From Hippasteria phrygiana (lineage: Eukaryota; Echinodermata; Asteroidea; Valvatida; Goniasteridae): a stretch of 64,000 nucleotides of DNA. Under the pieces are notes generated by a model. That model did no database searches. It worked only from the letters and a program-made list of their open reading frames with translations, and was not told where the DNA came from. Positions within the stretch are counted from its first letter, which is position 1. Every line of letters starts with the position of its first letter. The stretch is taken from assembly GCA_037893225.1 (NCBI GenBank), contig JAZGUH010000276.1, positions 2,480,001-2,544,000 on the forward strand, given 5' to 3'. Shown here piece after piece: positions 23,850 through 34,840 of the stretch. The translations under genes were made by a program, and so were the position numbers.

Positions 23850-24730
23850 TGAATTTTTCTCCCGTTCCAGCTCTGAAGCCAAATGCATACATGTAGATCT
23901 GATACTCACCAGACTTAAACTACTCACACAGCTCCTCCGCAGCTCAACAACCGTCAAAGTACATGTGGACCTACGACAGAAAAGGAAAAACATCAGCAGG
24001 AATTAACATACTGAAATTTTCCTGGCGTTTCCACACGGCTGCTGCTTTTGTTCAAATGAAACACACACCTGTAACACTAGCAGCTCTCACTTATTAAAGT
24101 GGCAACAAAGCACACTTGGATTGCAGCATATTTCTTATATTTCAATCTCTAACACCTCATCACGCACCTGTTTTTTTCCCCCCAAAGTCTCAATGGTTAA
24201 TTTGTATCTTTGTACATGGCACAATATCAGGTGTACAAATTCACATCAACTTGCAATCAGCAACTACATTTGTACATGTACATGTATAACCAGCCAAGTG
24301 TGTCGGAGTCCAATATTCATTTAGGAGTAGAGTGCAGTGAATTTGAACGCATAATATTTAAGCGTCCGTGTACGTGCGAGTGTAGGTCACTTGCATAATG
24401 ACATGGCAATGAACTTGCTAATTGCGTGTGCTGCTACTCCAGTGTGCTGTGGGCAAATAAAAGCGCATCTTTTACGTGTAAATGCACCCGCAAAATACTG
24501 CATGTATGCAAATGGAAGCCTTTGAAGAATATAACATAATAACACAGCCAGCCAAAAAGTTATAATAAACCACAAGACCCGCAACAAATATGAAATGCAC
24601 AAGACCAGGCACAAGACCATTCATTCACAAGACCAGCTTGTTACAGGCACAAATAACAGGCATAAACCATGACAAAGGAATGCTTTTATTACAGTTCATT
24701 TGAATAGCTTGAGACTTGAATTAAGACTGA
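23850..24730. other. unassigned stretch
   Basis: Contains ACAAGACC iterations at about 24570-24640, the complement of the GGTCTTGT motif that follows at 24731. No gene seen. Confidence 0.45.
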
Positions 24731-24773
24731 AGGTCTTGTGATGGTCTTGTGTTGGTCTTGCAGGGTCTTGCAG

Positions 24774-26073
24774 CAGTGTTGGGGTACTCGTACTCGAGTA
24801 CAACTCAAGTACATGCAAGTACTCGGCCCGTACTCGACTATCAGTACTCAAAAATTATTTGGACTTTCACTTGGCCCGTACTCGATTTTTTGTACTCAAA
24901 TTGTGCACGATTCCATAGGTCAACCTGGAATGCAACGGTAGCACGGTTGCAGTCTGTAATACTCCCTTATACCATGCGCTGGGTACAAGGAATGGTATTT
25001 GCTAGGCTAGTTCCCGCCTCCCCAATACTACTAACATTTGAAGTCGTAGCACTGAGGATTCGTGAATCGGGAGGAAGCCAAGCCCATGCTTCTTATGTTC
25101 GCTTGCCGCTTCACGGTTTAGTGAGGCCATTTCAGGATTTTTCCCAAGCAAAATCCTTGTCCCAGGGCTTCGTGAGCACATTTTAAGCACATATATTGTC
25201 CGTTGCCTAGGAAAATCTTGGGAATTTTACAGAAATTATCTTTTGCATGATCGCAAAGCGGCCTTTTCACGTACACGTAGGCTACACGTGTGTATATCAC
25301 ATGTCCTACGCCACTGCATTTTGTCTTAGCTTTATGGTTGCATGTCGTCAGTTTCGGAATTAAATGGGGATATCAAGATCACCGGGAGTTCGTCACCAGT
25401 GGGAAATTGAAGCAGCAGTGCCGTGTGCAAATTGTGTCAAACAAGAATCTCGGAGAAGAGTGGGACTTTTTTCAATAATTTATTTATGTAAAATTAAAAT
25501 AACAAACAACTCTATAGCAATTGAAGTCTCGCTTTTTGCTTGGTTTTGTTAATTTGGGGTTTTTCTTGTGTAATAATTTAGTTTGTTGATTGGAAAAGAT
25601 TTCCTCAAAATAGCCAACACTTCAGGTGTCTACCCAGCTATCCATGATCTCTCTTTTTTTTTGAAAAGAAATGGTGAAAACAAAAAGTGCTAGTTCATTC
25701 ATTGATTGATTTGATGAATTGTAAATATTTTTTTACATAAAAATAAATACATTTTAATTAAAGTTGTTTAGTGTTAACCACTTGGTAAAGAAGATTGGAT
25801 TGCATGTTGTGTTTGTGCTGTTTTATTTAATTTTATTTATTCACTTGCTTATTTATTTATTCATTTATTTGTTTTTGTACTTTTTTTGGTATTGGACTGA
25901 CTGACTCGGACTTAGGTACTCGTACTCGGCCCAGTACTTGGCCTTGAATGTACTCGTACTCGGTGCTTTGGACTCGGACTCATCACCAGTGTACTTGGAC
26001 TCGTCTCGGGACTCGGCCCCTAAAGTACTCAGAGTACTCTATACTCGGACTTGAAGACTCGACTCCAACACTG
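24774..26073 (+). mobile_element. hAT-like element inserted in a minisatellite
   Basis: TCTTGCAG at 24766-24773 is repeated at 26074-26081. Ends CAGTGTTGGGGTACTCG and inverse GACTCGACTCCAACACTG. Both subterminal regions are packed with GTACTCG/ACTCGG iterations. The interior has short frames only and no transposase motif. The CAGTGTTGG terminus and 8-bp duplication are typical of hAT. Confidence 0.94.
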
Positions 26074-26150
26074 TCTTGCAGGGTCTTGCAGGGTCTTGCA
26101 GGGTCTTGCAGGGTCTTGCAGGGTCTTGCAGGGTCTTGCAGGGTCTTGCG
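26074..26150. repeat. 10-bp minisatellite (TCTTGCAGGG)n
   Basis: Eight units here, with further units to the left of the hAT insertion (24731-24773). The array therefore predates and was split by the transposon. Confidence 0.96.
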
Positions 26151-27080
26151 ATGGTCTCGACTACATCACTGCCTCTTTAAAGACAAGGTGTCACTAACTA
26201 AATCCAACTGAAATTACCACAATAAATGTCATGTACAAAGCATGTTTTTTTTCCCAACTAATCTGACATTTTTCTTTTGTATTTTTTTAGATACAATGTA
26301 CATTACTTACAGGGCAGATGGCTTTGTGTATTAATTTATACATCAATACACCCTAGTCATTATACACAAACTATAAATATATATGTACATTTATGCATAA
26401 TGCAAACTACTGAGCTCTCCTCAAAAAATCATTACAACTGAGCAATCAACGCATGACTTCATGCGATTAGTAATTTTTTCGGCAGTTCACCGAATAAATT
26501 ACTGATTGTTAGCAATTTTTACGGGTACTTTATAAGCCAAATGACTAGACTTCTACAGGACTTCCAAGACCACTCAAATATTCAGCATTAAATTAAACAT
26601 CAGCCTGCTACTGGGTCAAAAAAGTACACTCTCCTCAAAGCAGTGCGGTAATATAATTTATTCTGTGGATTTGCTTCTTTCCTTTTCTTTTTAGATAAAA
26701 ACGTTCAAAATAATTCACAGCACGTGTCGGTATTACTTTGAAGGCACGGAAATATTATCCACACGCATCTGCCATATTAATTATTCTGTTCAAAGTGCTG
26801 CCATATTGAAAGGCATTATAATGTTGAATATCATTTAGTGATCAAAATGGTTTTAATGCGTTGAATTTTTTGCATCACGCAAAAATGTGCATGTTTGTAC
26901 AGAAATCATCTGATCTGGCCATGCAAACTTCAAAACAGTGTCGGATCTGTTCTGTACAATTTATCTATATTTTTGTTTTTGTATTTTCAAGTTCTCCCGT
27001 TTTTTTTACAGCTTTTATAATGTTAATGCATAAATTGGTTAACTTTTTAAATTTTATAACTTTTATCAAAGGGAAAGGTA
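26151..27080. other. unassigned AT-rich stretch
   Basis: A plus frame at 26861-27190 is hydrophobic and runs into the repeat at 27085. No domain recognised. Confidence 0.45.
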
Positions 27081-27084
27081 AGTT

Positions 27085-27310
27085 GGTCGTAGTAATAGTG
27101 GAAGTTACCTCGCCTGGGGCTGCAGGTCCGAAAATCAGGATAATTTCTGTGGCACCTGTGGAACATTTATTTGTTAGACTACAAATTTAGATCTGGGCCC
27201 AAGAAAATCGTACAGGGTGGTAGGGCTGGCAACCTAAAATGTGGCCAACCCCACCACCTCTGTTGTAGCCCTTTACCTAGAGTGGCTTTTAGCCTTGTAA
27301 TGGGCGACTT
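27085..27310 (+). repeat. dispersed repeat, inverted partner at 30396-30580
   Basis: The complement of this segment matches 30396-30580: ACAAGGCTAAAAGC, CAACAGAGGTGGTGGG, TGGCCACATTTTAGGTTGC and GCCCTACCACCC occur in the same order. Class unknown. Confidence 0.85.
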
Positions 27311-27315
27311 CTATA

Positions 27316-29724
27316 AAAAAAAAAATGTTAACGTACATGTACCTTGAGCATAATTTTTCAGAAAGATTTTATGCTATGCAAGCTTATTATTACATTACAT
27401 TATTATTGATAAATCAAATACAGGTGTATAATACTGAAATCCATCATATGACATTTCTCAAGATTATTTCATATGACAGCAGCAGTCAAAGTGCAAATAC
27501 AATTTACAGACAGTAATGCCCCATGTTTGAAATGTCAATTCTTTTATCGTTCCATAAATTGGATGGCCAAACTGATCGTGACAGGCTCATCTGTCGGGGT
27601 TTCTCTTCCGAATCTGCATAAATGTATACGCGCACGGCAGGTATTGGTCTTACGAAGTTACGATGTTATGTCTCATTCCTTAAATCCATCCTGTAGAACA
27701 TAAATACGTGCATTGTAGTCGTACTTTCCCAATACTTCCGAGGACAATGCTTTGTGTTTCCTATTGTTCCTTTAATAGAACCCAACCCCATAGACTAAGC
27801 ACATATTTTTACATCTGAGGACCGATTTTAACAAAAGACTCGACTTGCGAGGACAAGAAAGATTCCTTTGTATTTTCTTTCTCCTCTTATGTATACAGAA
27901 CCTGTACATCCATACAAGTGTGTATAATTGCATGCACACATGCATTTTAAGTTTCACGTATTCCAAACAAAGGCGCACGAAACAGCGCAAAAACAATTAC
28001 ATACGTGTACAATGTACGTGTAGTTTCACAAGACCTCATTCACTGAAGAAGAACGGGATTCATCTGGGATTTGGGCCTGCATGTACATTGTACATGTCAA
28101 TCTTTCTTCTCTGTGGCACTCTTTGCATGGACTTTATTAAGGAAAATGGTTTAGGACATTTAGGTAATTTTGAAAAAATCAAACAGAACTTCTTTTGGTA
28201 TCAGACGTTGATGACCGCAGATCTCCAGAGTTCTCTGCTGTGAGCTGCTTGAATGAACTGCTTGTTTGTCAGACGTGTGTTATAGAGGAATTTCACATTA
28301 GCCCCCTTCTGCGCACTTCCGGGTTGAAAGCGAGAGTGTCAGTGGCAAACAAAACAACGCTTTTCAGCACATTCATTCATGCATGAATTAATCAGGCCAT
28401 AAAAGGAAGCGCATAAAGTTGTTTACTGTGACATTGAGATCCTCGTTTTCAAACGCGGAAGTGCACAGATCGGCACTAAACTCGTCGTTGTGGGATTCCT
28501 CTATTGACCGTTGAAACATATGTACATGTAGTACGTCGACGCCCTCGCCTTCTCTTTCCCACATATCATTTTTGGTTCAATGGCGCCTTTCCTTAGTATG
28601 TGGCCGAGAAATTTCATTTGTGTTTTCTTGATTTCTGTCATTAGACTTCTCTTTTGACTTGCATCGATTTCATCGATTTCAGAACAGAACAGAAAGGCAC
28701 AAAGCCAAATTAAAGCCCCCAGCTATGGTCAAAGAGGCAATCGGTCAATTAATCTAGTCCCCGAGGCAGGGTTTATATTATGGTCTGCCCTGACCATGAA
28801 GATCATATCATATGAAGCCATTATCAGAGCAGGGAGCAATCAACAGGGAATTCCACCTCAGGCAAACTAAAAACGTGGACATAAATTTTATAAAAAATCA
28901 GTCAATTTAGATCTGAATCCCACAAGATAAAAACCATCCCTTGTTCTCCTTGGGGTTCTTTTACATGGTCAATTTGTTTTTATTTACAGACTTCCATTGA
29001 CTTGTTTATATGTGGGTGTTTTCGTTTAACTTTTGACAGCCGATTCCTCTGATTAAAGTTTTTTTCTCAGGAGATGAGAGTATGACCAACCCCAGGCTCC
29101 CGAGGATTAATCCTTTGTTGTATTTTAAGAGGAGGTCACGGTCAGTGATCAGTGGTCAACCTGTGCCGCAGGGCTTTTTGAACCAAACTGGAGTGCTGAA
29201 ACATGACTAAAACCACTAAAGATACTTTTTCACATTGTGTATTTGTGACCTGACAGCACAAAATGAGAGCCAAGTCGCACTATGGCTTTCTGAGAACAAC
29301 AAGCAGAAACAACAATTTTTCACTGAAAAGTCAATTTTGAGTTTTTAACAACTGTATAATTATTTGAAAAACTCTATTCTATCATATTCCAAAGATTTTA
29401 AACTGAATCTCTTCACGAAATATTTTATGGGGATGATTTATTTTTTGAACTTTGGTTAAAGTGTGCACAATTCACAAACTTTGAGCTTCATGTTCTCAAA
29501 ACATGGGGTCAAAGACTCTGATAATTTGAAAAGGTTGTGTCAGGGGCTAGGAATGAGTCCACAACAGTAACACACAATATATCAAATTAAAGCTTTTGAC
29601 CTGTACTTTCAGAAAATACCATAATCTTGATTTTCAAATTTTGCTATTTCGTGGGAACAGGTCCCATTTTTTTTCTTTTTTTAAACCCGCAAGGGAACCT
29701 GCTTTACAGTTCAATCAATTTTCA
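27316..29724. other. 2.4 kb unassigned stretch
   Basis: No TIR pair, SINE or supported exon found. Frames at 27473-27703 and 27845-28243 lack domains and splice context. This is one of the larger gaps and could hold introns or regulatory DNA. Confidence 0.45.
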
Positions 29725-30340
29725 AAGTAAACAAAGAAAACTGGCCAGAGTTTGATTTGAACCTGTGACCTATGGATTACCCCCATCAGCACTTGATCAA
29801 CTGAGCTATCGTACCCTATGGGTGCACTACACTAATTCATGTCCGAATTTATGCGCCAGCTCATCAACATAAAATTTTGAAAAAGGAGAGCTTGTGCCTC
29901 CAAAAATTGTGGGATTGTGTAAACATAGCCCAGCATCAACTCCCTGGTTTCTGGGCTTCCATCTGTGTGCAGACTTGATGAAATTACTGTTGAAAAATGG
30001 GTCTTGCCCGAGAAAGTGGAGGGATGCCATGTTAAAAATGGATGTTGATCGGCTTGGAAAATAGGACTTTTTTGGAGGTGGGTTTGTTTTGTGTCAATAA
30101 TTAAAAATATAATTGGTTAACCCCCCAAAAATAGAACAGAAAAATGAAAGAAGAAAGATCAGACAATAAGTGACATTTGTTTGTGTAGAACCCAGTGATG
30201 CTGGGGTACAGGTTATTTGGCCCTGAACTTTGTTGATTTTACGCTGTTGTCAATGGGAGCTTGAATTAGTGTGGTGCACCCCTATGTTGGCAAGCTCCCA
30301 AAGCCACTAGTCAGAAGTCACAAACCCATACTGTGGGATA
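29725..30340 (-). mobile_element. degenerate tRNA-derived SINE split by an insertion
   Basis: The tRNA-like body (complement) at 29725-29819 ends at ...GTACCCTAT, and the SINE head resumes at 30282 as CTATGTTGGCAAGCTCCCAAA then GTCAGAAGTCACAAACCCA. An intact copy (15985-16060) reads these continuously. A further plus-strand B-box fragment follows at about 30343-30385. Confidence 0.75.
29820..30281 (+). mobile_element. 462-bp TIR element inside a SINE
   Basis: Ends GGGTGCACTACACTAATTC and inverse GAATTAGTGTGGTGCACCC, with CTAT directly repeated at 29816-29819 and 30282-30285. No coding frame. Confidence 0.8.
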
Positions 30341-30599
30341 GCCAGTACTGTAATCCAGAGGTTACAGGTTCAAATCCCACTCCTTTCTTTATGACAGTCC
30401 CCCAATACAAGGCTAAAAGCAACAGAGGTGGTGGGCTTGGCCACATTTTAGGTTGCTAGCCCTACCACCCTTACAGTTGTTCTGGATCCAGATCTAAATA
30501 GAGGATAAATCTTCAATAAATACCAAGGAAATTATCTTCATTTTCTCATCAATAGACCCAGGCAGTGTAACTTCCACCGTTGGTTAGTTTTCTTGTTAA

Positions 30600-30878
30600 T
30601 ATGAGAGAGACTGGGATTGCGGGTAACACCATGTGAAGTAAATCTCTTCCAGGAAGAAGTGTGGTTCTGAAAAGAACCGGGGTGAGTGTGTAACTCAACG
30701 TTTCGGATGGGTGCTCTGTCCGTCCTCAGGAGTGTGAGGAGTGCGAGGACGGACAGAGCACACTGTCCGAAACGTCGTTACACACTCACCCCGGTTCTTT
30801 TCAGAACCACACTTCTTCCTACATGTAGAAGAGATTTACTTCACATGGTGTTACCCGCAATCCCAGTCTCTCTCATAT
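30600..30878. repeat. long near-perfect inverted repeat (hairpin)
   Basis: The left arm 30600-30727 and right arm 30745-30878 are complementary over almost all of about 130 bases, with a 17-base loop. Differences are an ACATGT insertion near 30820 and a few substitutions near the loop. The arm sequence, with GTCCGAAACGTCG and GGTTCTTTTCAGAACC, resembles terminal parts of Penelope-like elements, some of which carry hammerhead ribozymes. Arm similarity implies a recent fold-back duplication. Confidence 0.92.
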
Positions 30879-32010
30879 CGCACCCACCATGCAAAGCTTC
30901 AAATCGTACCTTTCTTTGTTAACTTTGAAAATTCATTTTTAAAATGTGAGCGGAAGCACTTTCTAAATTGTGCTCTTATTTTTCTGAACCAAGGTCCCCC
31001 TTCCCACTTCCAAGACTCCATTTGGTCATGTGAAGTGGCGCTGTCGGTAGTTTTCAACAGTAACAGCCAAACCATCACAAACAACCATCTTGAAAGAATG
31101 TCCGACTATAGAAATTTACCCCACTTCAAGAATGAATGTCTTGCCGTCCACAGTTTTTCATCACCACACAATTCACATTTTCACACAAATACATGTAAGG
31201 GACAAAAACAGGCCTTCCCGACCCATTTCTATTTTAGAGGGTGGGTTGGGGTTTGTGGGGAGACCACAAAAGAAACGTCAAACTGAATAGAGGGTTCAAT
31301 CATAGTCAGACTCTGTCTGTTTGAGGGGAGGGGAGGGGGGGGGGTGCGTGCTGCGTGGCAAAGTGGGTTAAGATTAAAGCTTTGCTGCGACTATTGCCAA
31401 CAGCTAACGGAACAATTCATGAATGATGTTACGGCACGTTCAGGATTTTGCAAATCCAGATAACTGTCAAATCCTACAATTCAGGAGCATAATGATGTAT
31501 TGATGAATACATTTGTGAGGTTTTGGACAGAATGGAGAATTTCTGCTCGAGCTGTACTGTACATGTGCTGTGTAATTAGAAGTGAATTTGAAAGGTGCAT
31601 GGATACACATGTAATATTGGTTTGCACAGAGCTTTTTCTGGTCTCGATTCACACTTGTATGTTTGGTGGGGTTACTATGTATTTCTAATTGAATGCTTAT
31701 AACTTCTGGTATGATTACTCCCAGCAGGGCCCAATTTCATAGGGTTGGTAACCACACGATTTTCTGCCAATAGTACCTTTGTCCTTTTCATCGACAGAAT
31801 CAGGTCAATGTAAAGAAGCTGCATCGTGTGTACATTTCGGAATAGCACATCCACTGTAGGCACTGATCGAACCAATACTTTGACATGAATGCACTGACCA
31901 AAATAATCTTCAGTGTTTTTTTATTAAATCTTTGGTTGGCCAGCCGACTTTGGTTTGCAAACTGAATACATCATGTATGCACAACATTAGTTGTGACTGG
32001 ACAACTGCCC
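30879..32010. other. unassigned stretch
   Basis: A 181-codon plus frame (30741-31286) begins within the hairpin and has no recognised domain. A G-rich run lies at 31323-31344. Confidence 0.45.
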
Positions 32011-32014
32011 TTAA

Positions 32015-32442
32015 GGTAGTATAATTTGCAAACATCAAACAAACAAAAACTACTGAATTATTACCATTTTCAAAGTGAACAGAGAAACTGGCAGGAGCGG
32101 GATTCGAACCTGCAACCTCGGTGTTGCCGTACCGGCGCTCTACCAACTGAGCTATTGGCGGTGGATTGTTTGACGAATTATTACCATACTAGACTATTAA
32201 ATAGCAGCCTCAAGCATCCTGTGAAATCATGGCACCTGGTATGCTGTTGTTTTCAAGAAAATTGGAAATTTATATTTCCCTACCTGATAATTCTCCGACT
32301 CTGAATTTGTTTGTGTTTTCCCAGCATTTATGCACATAAAACAGGTCAGTGTTCCATTATTTGCTAGCATGCTATAAAATACTAACCCATAAAACCATTT
32401 TTTTCTGAAAATTACAGCAAAAGAAAATTGTGTGTACTACCT
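32015..32442 (-). mobile_element. TTAA-flanked TIR element family A, copy 4 (reverse)
   Basis: TTAA at 32011-32014 and 32443-32446. Ends GGTAGTATAATTTGCAAAC and inverse AATTGTGTGTACTACCT. It carries a SINE at 32067-32174. Oriented opposite to the other copies, judged by TTACAGCAAAAG and TGGCACCTGG. Confidence 0.9.
32067..32174 (-). mobile_element. SINE with 13-bp target duplication
   Basis: GAATTATTACCAT at 32054-32066 recurs at 32175-32187 on both sides of a reverse SINE. The complement holds TAGCTCAGTTGGTAGAGC and GGTTCGAATCC. The uninterrupted host sequence is visible in other family A copies (near 8880 and 19885). Long target duplications are the mark of LINE-driven retroposition. The copy is shorter than the SINE at 14515, lacking most of the head. 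Confidence 0.92.
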
Positions 32443-32446
32443 TTAA

Positions 32447-33017
32447 CAATCACCAACTCACAAAGACTGACAATCCATACAAACAGACAATCGGACAAAG
32501 TGGGGATTTCACGTTTCTTCTCACTACCCCAGTTAGCACAGGACCAACTAGCCAAGAACAAGCCAACAAGACTCTATTCAGACAAATACTACAAGGGGGG
32601 GGGGGGGGGTCGTAGAGCTGAAACGAAACCCCACAGTAACTTGTATTACAGTGCTGCAATTGTCTCTTTAGGGGCGTCGCATGCAACGGCTTCAGACAAT
32701 GAGAGAGTTTTAACTGTGAAGAGAGACACACTTGAGCGAATCTTCCACAACTGTTCCTCCCCGCATCATTAATGCCATTCCTACAGGATGACAAGATGGA
32801 TGAGAATGTCTGATTCTGATGAAGCGATACTAGATATGTAGCCAAGGACGAAGGCGCCATTGCTTCATTTACTATCAGGCATGAGTCATTCTGCAAACTA
32901 CATGTACATATACATAGGGGATTTGTCCCCATTTCCCCACTACATGTAGCTAGGCCACTGCTCTTAGATTTGCTTAGTGAGCCGCTTAGATTTATTTTGA
33001 AATTTACAAATTATAAT
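32447..33017. other. unassigned stretch
   Basis: Includes a G run at 32597-32610. The 160-codon minus frame (32450-32932) crosses that run and has no domain. Confidence 0.45.
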
Positions 33018-33335
33018 TAACCCTAACTCCCTACATCATTTCCCCCCCCCATGTAACCTGAATCCTCCAAAATCCTCTTATGGGGACCATAGCATGAATC
33101 CTCCAAAATCCTCTAGGGGTTTTTTGCATACCCCTAGTAACCTCAATCCTCCAAAATCCTCATGTATCACATTGAGCCTGATAACCTGGATCCTCCATAT
33201 TCCTGCAGGCAAAAACCCCTAGTAACCCCAATCCTGCAAAATCCTCTGATGCATCAACTTCCAAGTGCCCTCAATCCTCCAAATTCCTCTATTTTGCAAA
33301 GAGGATTTTGGAGGATTTGGGAAGGTTAGGGTTAA
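33018..33335. mobile_element. telomere-ended repeat element, copy 1
   Basis: Ends TAACCCTAACTCCC and inverse GGGAAGGTTAGGGTTA. The interior is an irregular array of CAATCCTCCAAAATCCTC-type units. The same ends and interior occur at 48749-49086 and, with reversed interior, at 60979-61348. No coding frame. Confidence 0.85.
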
Positions 33336-33770
33336 TTATTATCGTTTTCGTTCATATAACCAACTTTGTGCTTTTCAGAAAATGTTCTTGAAAGAAACCT
33401 TGATGAGCTTGCTATTGCCGTTAATTACACGTAGTCCAAGTCAAATGCTCTCGTGAGAACACTGGAATTTTTACTGTCTTGGTCATTTTTCACAAAAATA
33501 CATGTAAGTCTAGTACAAATACAACTTTAAAGACACTATGTATAATACAAATGTATGTATAACAGACTGGTTCCTCTATATTGTGACCCACATATTGGTG
33601 ATATTACATGCTTGCCTCGGGTAACTTGACAAATATGACCGCTATATTTGTTTTTTAAATTTATTTCCCAGGAGGCCTAATGCCATTTTTAAGCAGAAAA
33701 AAGACAAGTTGAAGTACCGACAAACTTTTATGTACTTTTAGATGCTTCGAAAAACAAACAGTTTTTACAG
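33336..33770. other. unassigned stretch, possible intron before the 33.8 kb exon
   Basis: No repeat or exon recognised. Confidence 0.4.
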
Positions 33771-33932
33771 AAATTTGTCACCGGTCATGCATGATGTCAT
33801 CCCCAAAGAAATAACAAAAATACCCCTTGTGGGAAAGACCGGTTGGGCCAGCAAAAAAGAAAAGTACATCCAGCCTGCAAACCACAACGACCACAAGCCA
33901 GCAAGTTCACACCTGAATTCAGCTCCAGACAG
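33771..33932 (+). CDS. candidate internal exon, function unknown
   Basis: Acceptor CAAACAGTTTTTACAG ends at 33770 and donor CAG|GTGAGGC starts at 33933. The only long open phase (2 to 2) runs exactly to the donor, where the GTGA itself supplies the stop if unspliced. The 53-codon product is lysine- and asparagine-rich, for example VGKTGWASKKEKYIQPANHN, and looks like a disordered segment. No family recognised, and neighbouring exons of the gene were not located. Good splice sites make it one of the better exon candidates. Confidence 0.35.
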
Positions 33933-34289
33933 GTGAGGCATGGGTCCGCAATTCAACAGAACAATGTGTAAGTTTGTCACAAAAGGCTGAACCTTTCCCT
34001 GCCCCTGTCACTTGGAAATAAACAGGAAACTAGACAGACTCTGTAGAAATTCTACATACAAAAAAAAATTCAACTAGGAATGAAATGATCTTCATGACAT
34101 GATGTTCGTGTAGTCTGGTCAACCCAGGTGAATAATGCTTCACCTGGACTCACAATAATGTCTGTGGAATAGACGCCACTGTCCGCCATCTTACCATGCT
34201 GAAAACAATACGTTTGACAACCTTTTCCCCCACAGACTACTTACTTCCTTGTTTCCTCCTCTTTCTCAATAGTACATGTTAATCACTGA

Positions 34290-34457
34290 CACTGTGTACT
34301 ATGGGCATGGTAATATGGTGGCTGCTGGCTTTAGTAATCATAATCATTGTGTACTATGGGCATGGTAATATGGCGGCTGTTGGCTTTAGTAATTCATAAT
34401 CACTGTGTACTATGGGCATGGTAATGTGGCGGCTGCTGGCTTCATTATTAGTCATAC
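34290..34457. repeat. three-unit tandem repeat, about 58 bp
   Basis: CTGTGTACTATGGGCATGG begins each of three units, followed by TAATATGG(T/C)GGCTG and a GGCTTTAGTAAT tail. Few differences, so a recent triplication. Confidence 0.93.
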
Positions 34458-34481
34458 AGCTGCATATGGAGGCATTGCGAG

Positions 34482-34826
34482 CAGTGTTCTCGGCAGGCAT
34501 TTAAACAGCGCTGGCACCCACTATGCTTTCAGGAATAAGCACTACGCTTGAATAATGCCCCTACGCTACATATACCACTGCACTATAAATTTAAGAGCAA
34601 GAGTATATTCTAAACAATTTCAAATAAACTAAATTTTGCCTATATAATCTTAAAAACTTTTGCAAGGGAAAGTGGCCAGGAATTGCCCGAGAATGCACCA
34701 CAGAGCATCCAGAATAATTCTTTTTCTGGCCCCTTTATTGGACCCTGGACCTCGCGCTGTATAAGGGCTTTGCCGTAAGGGCGCGCATTGCACCTACGCT
34801 TTAATTTCACCCTATCTAGAACACAG
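34482..34826 (+). mobile_element. hAT-like CAGTGTTCT family, short copy
   Basis: ATTGCGAG at 34474-34481 is repeated exactly at 34827-34834. Ends CAGTGTTCT and TAGAACACAG. The inside shares AAATTTTGCCTATATAATCTT, GAAAGTGGCCAGGAA and GCACCACAGAGCATC with copies at 36993-38070 and 42560-42871. No coding frame. Confidence 0.9.
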
Positions 34827-34840
34827 ATTGCGAGTCTATA

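Noticed and set aside
30741..31286. 181-codon plus-strand frame
   Set aside because: Starts inside the long hairpin arm and has no recognisable domain or splice support.
33018..33335. Interstitial telomere
   Set aside because: Only one to two TTAGGG-like units at each end, arranged as inverted termini of a repeated element, not a telomeric array.
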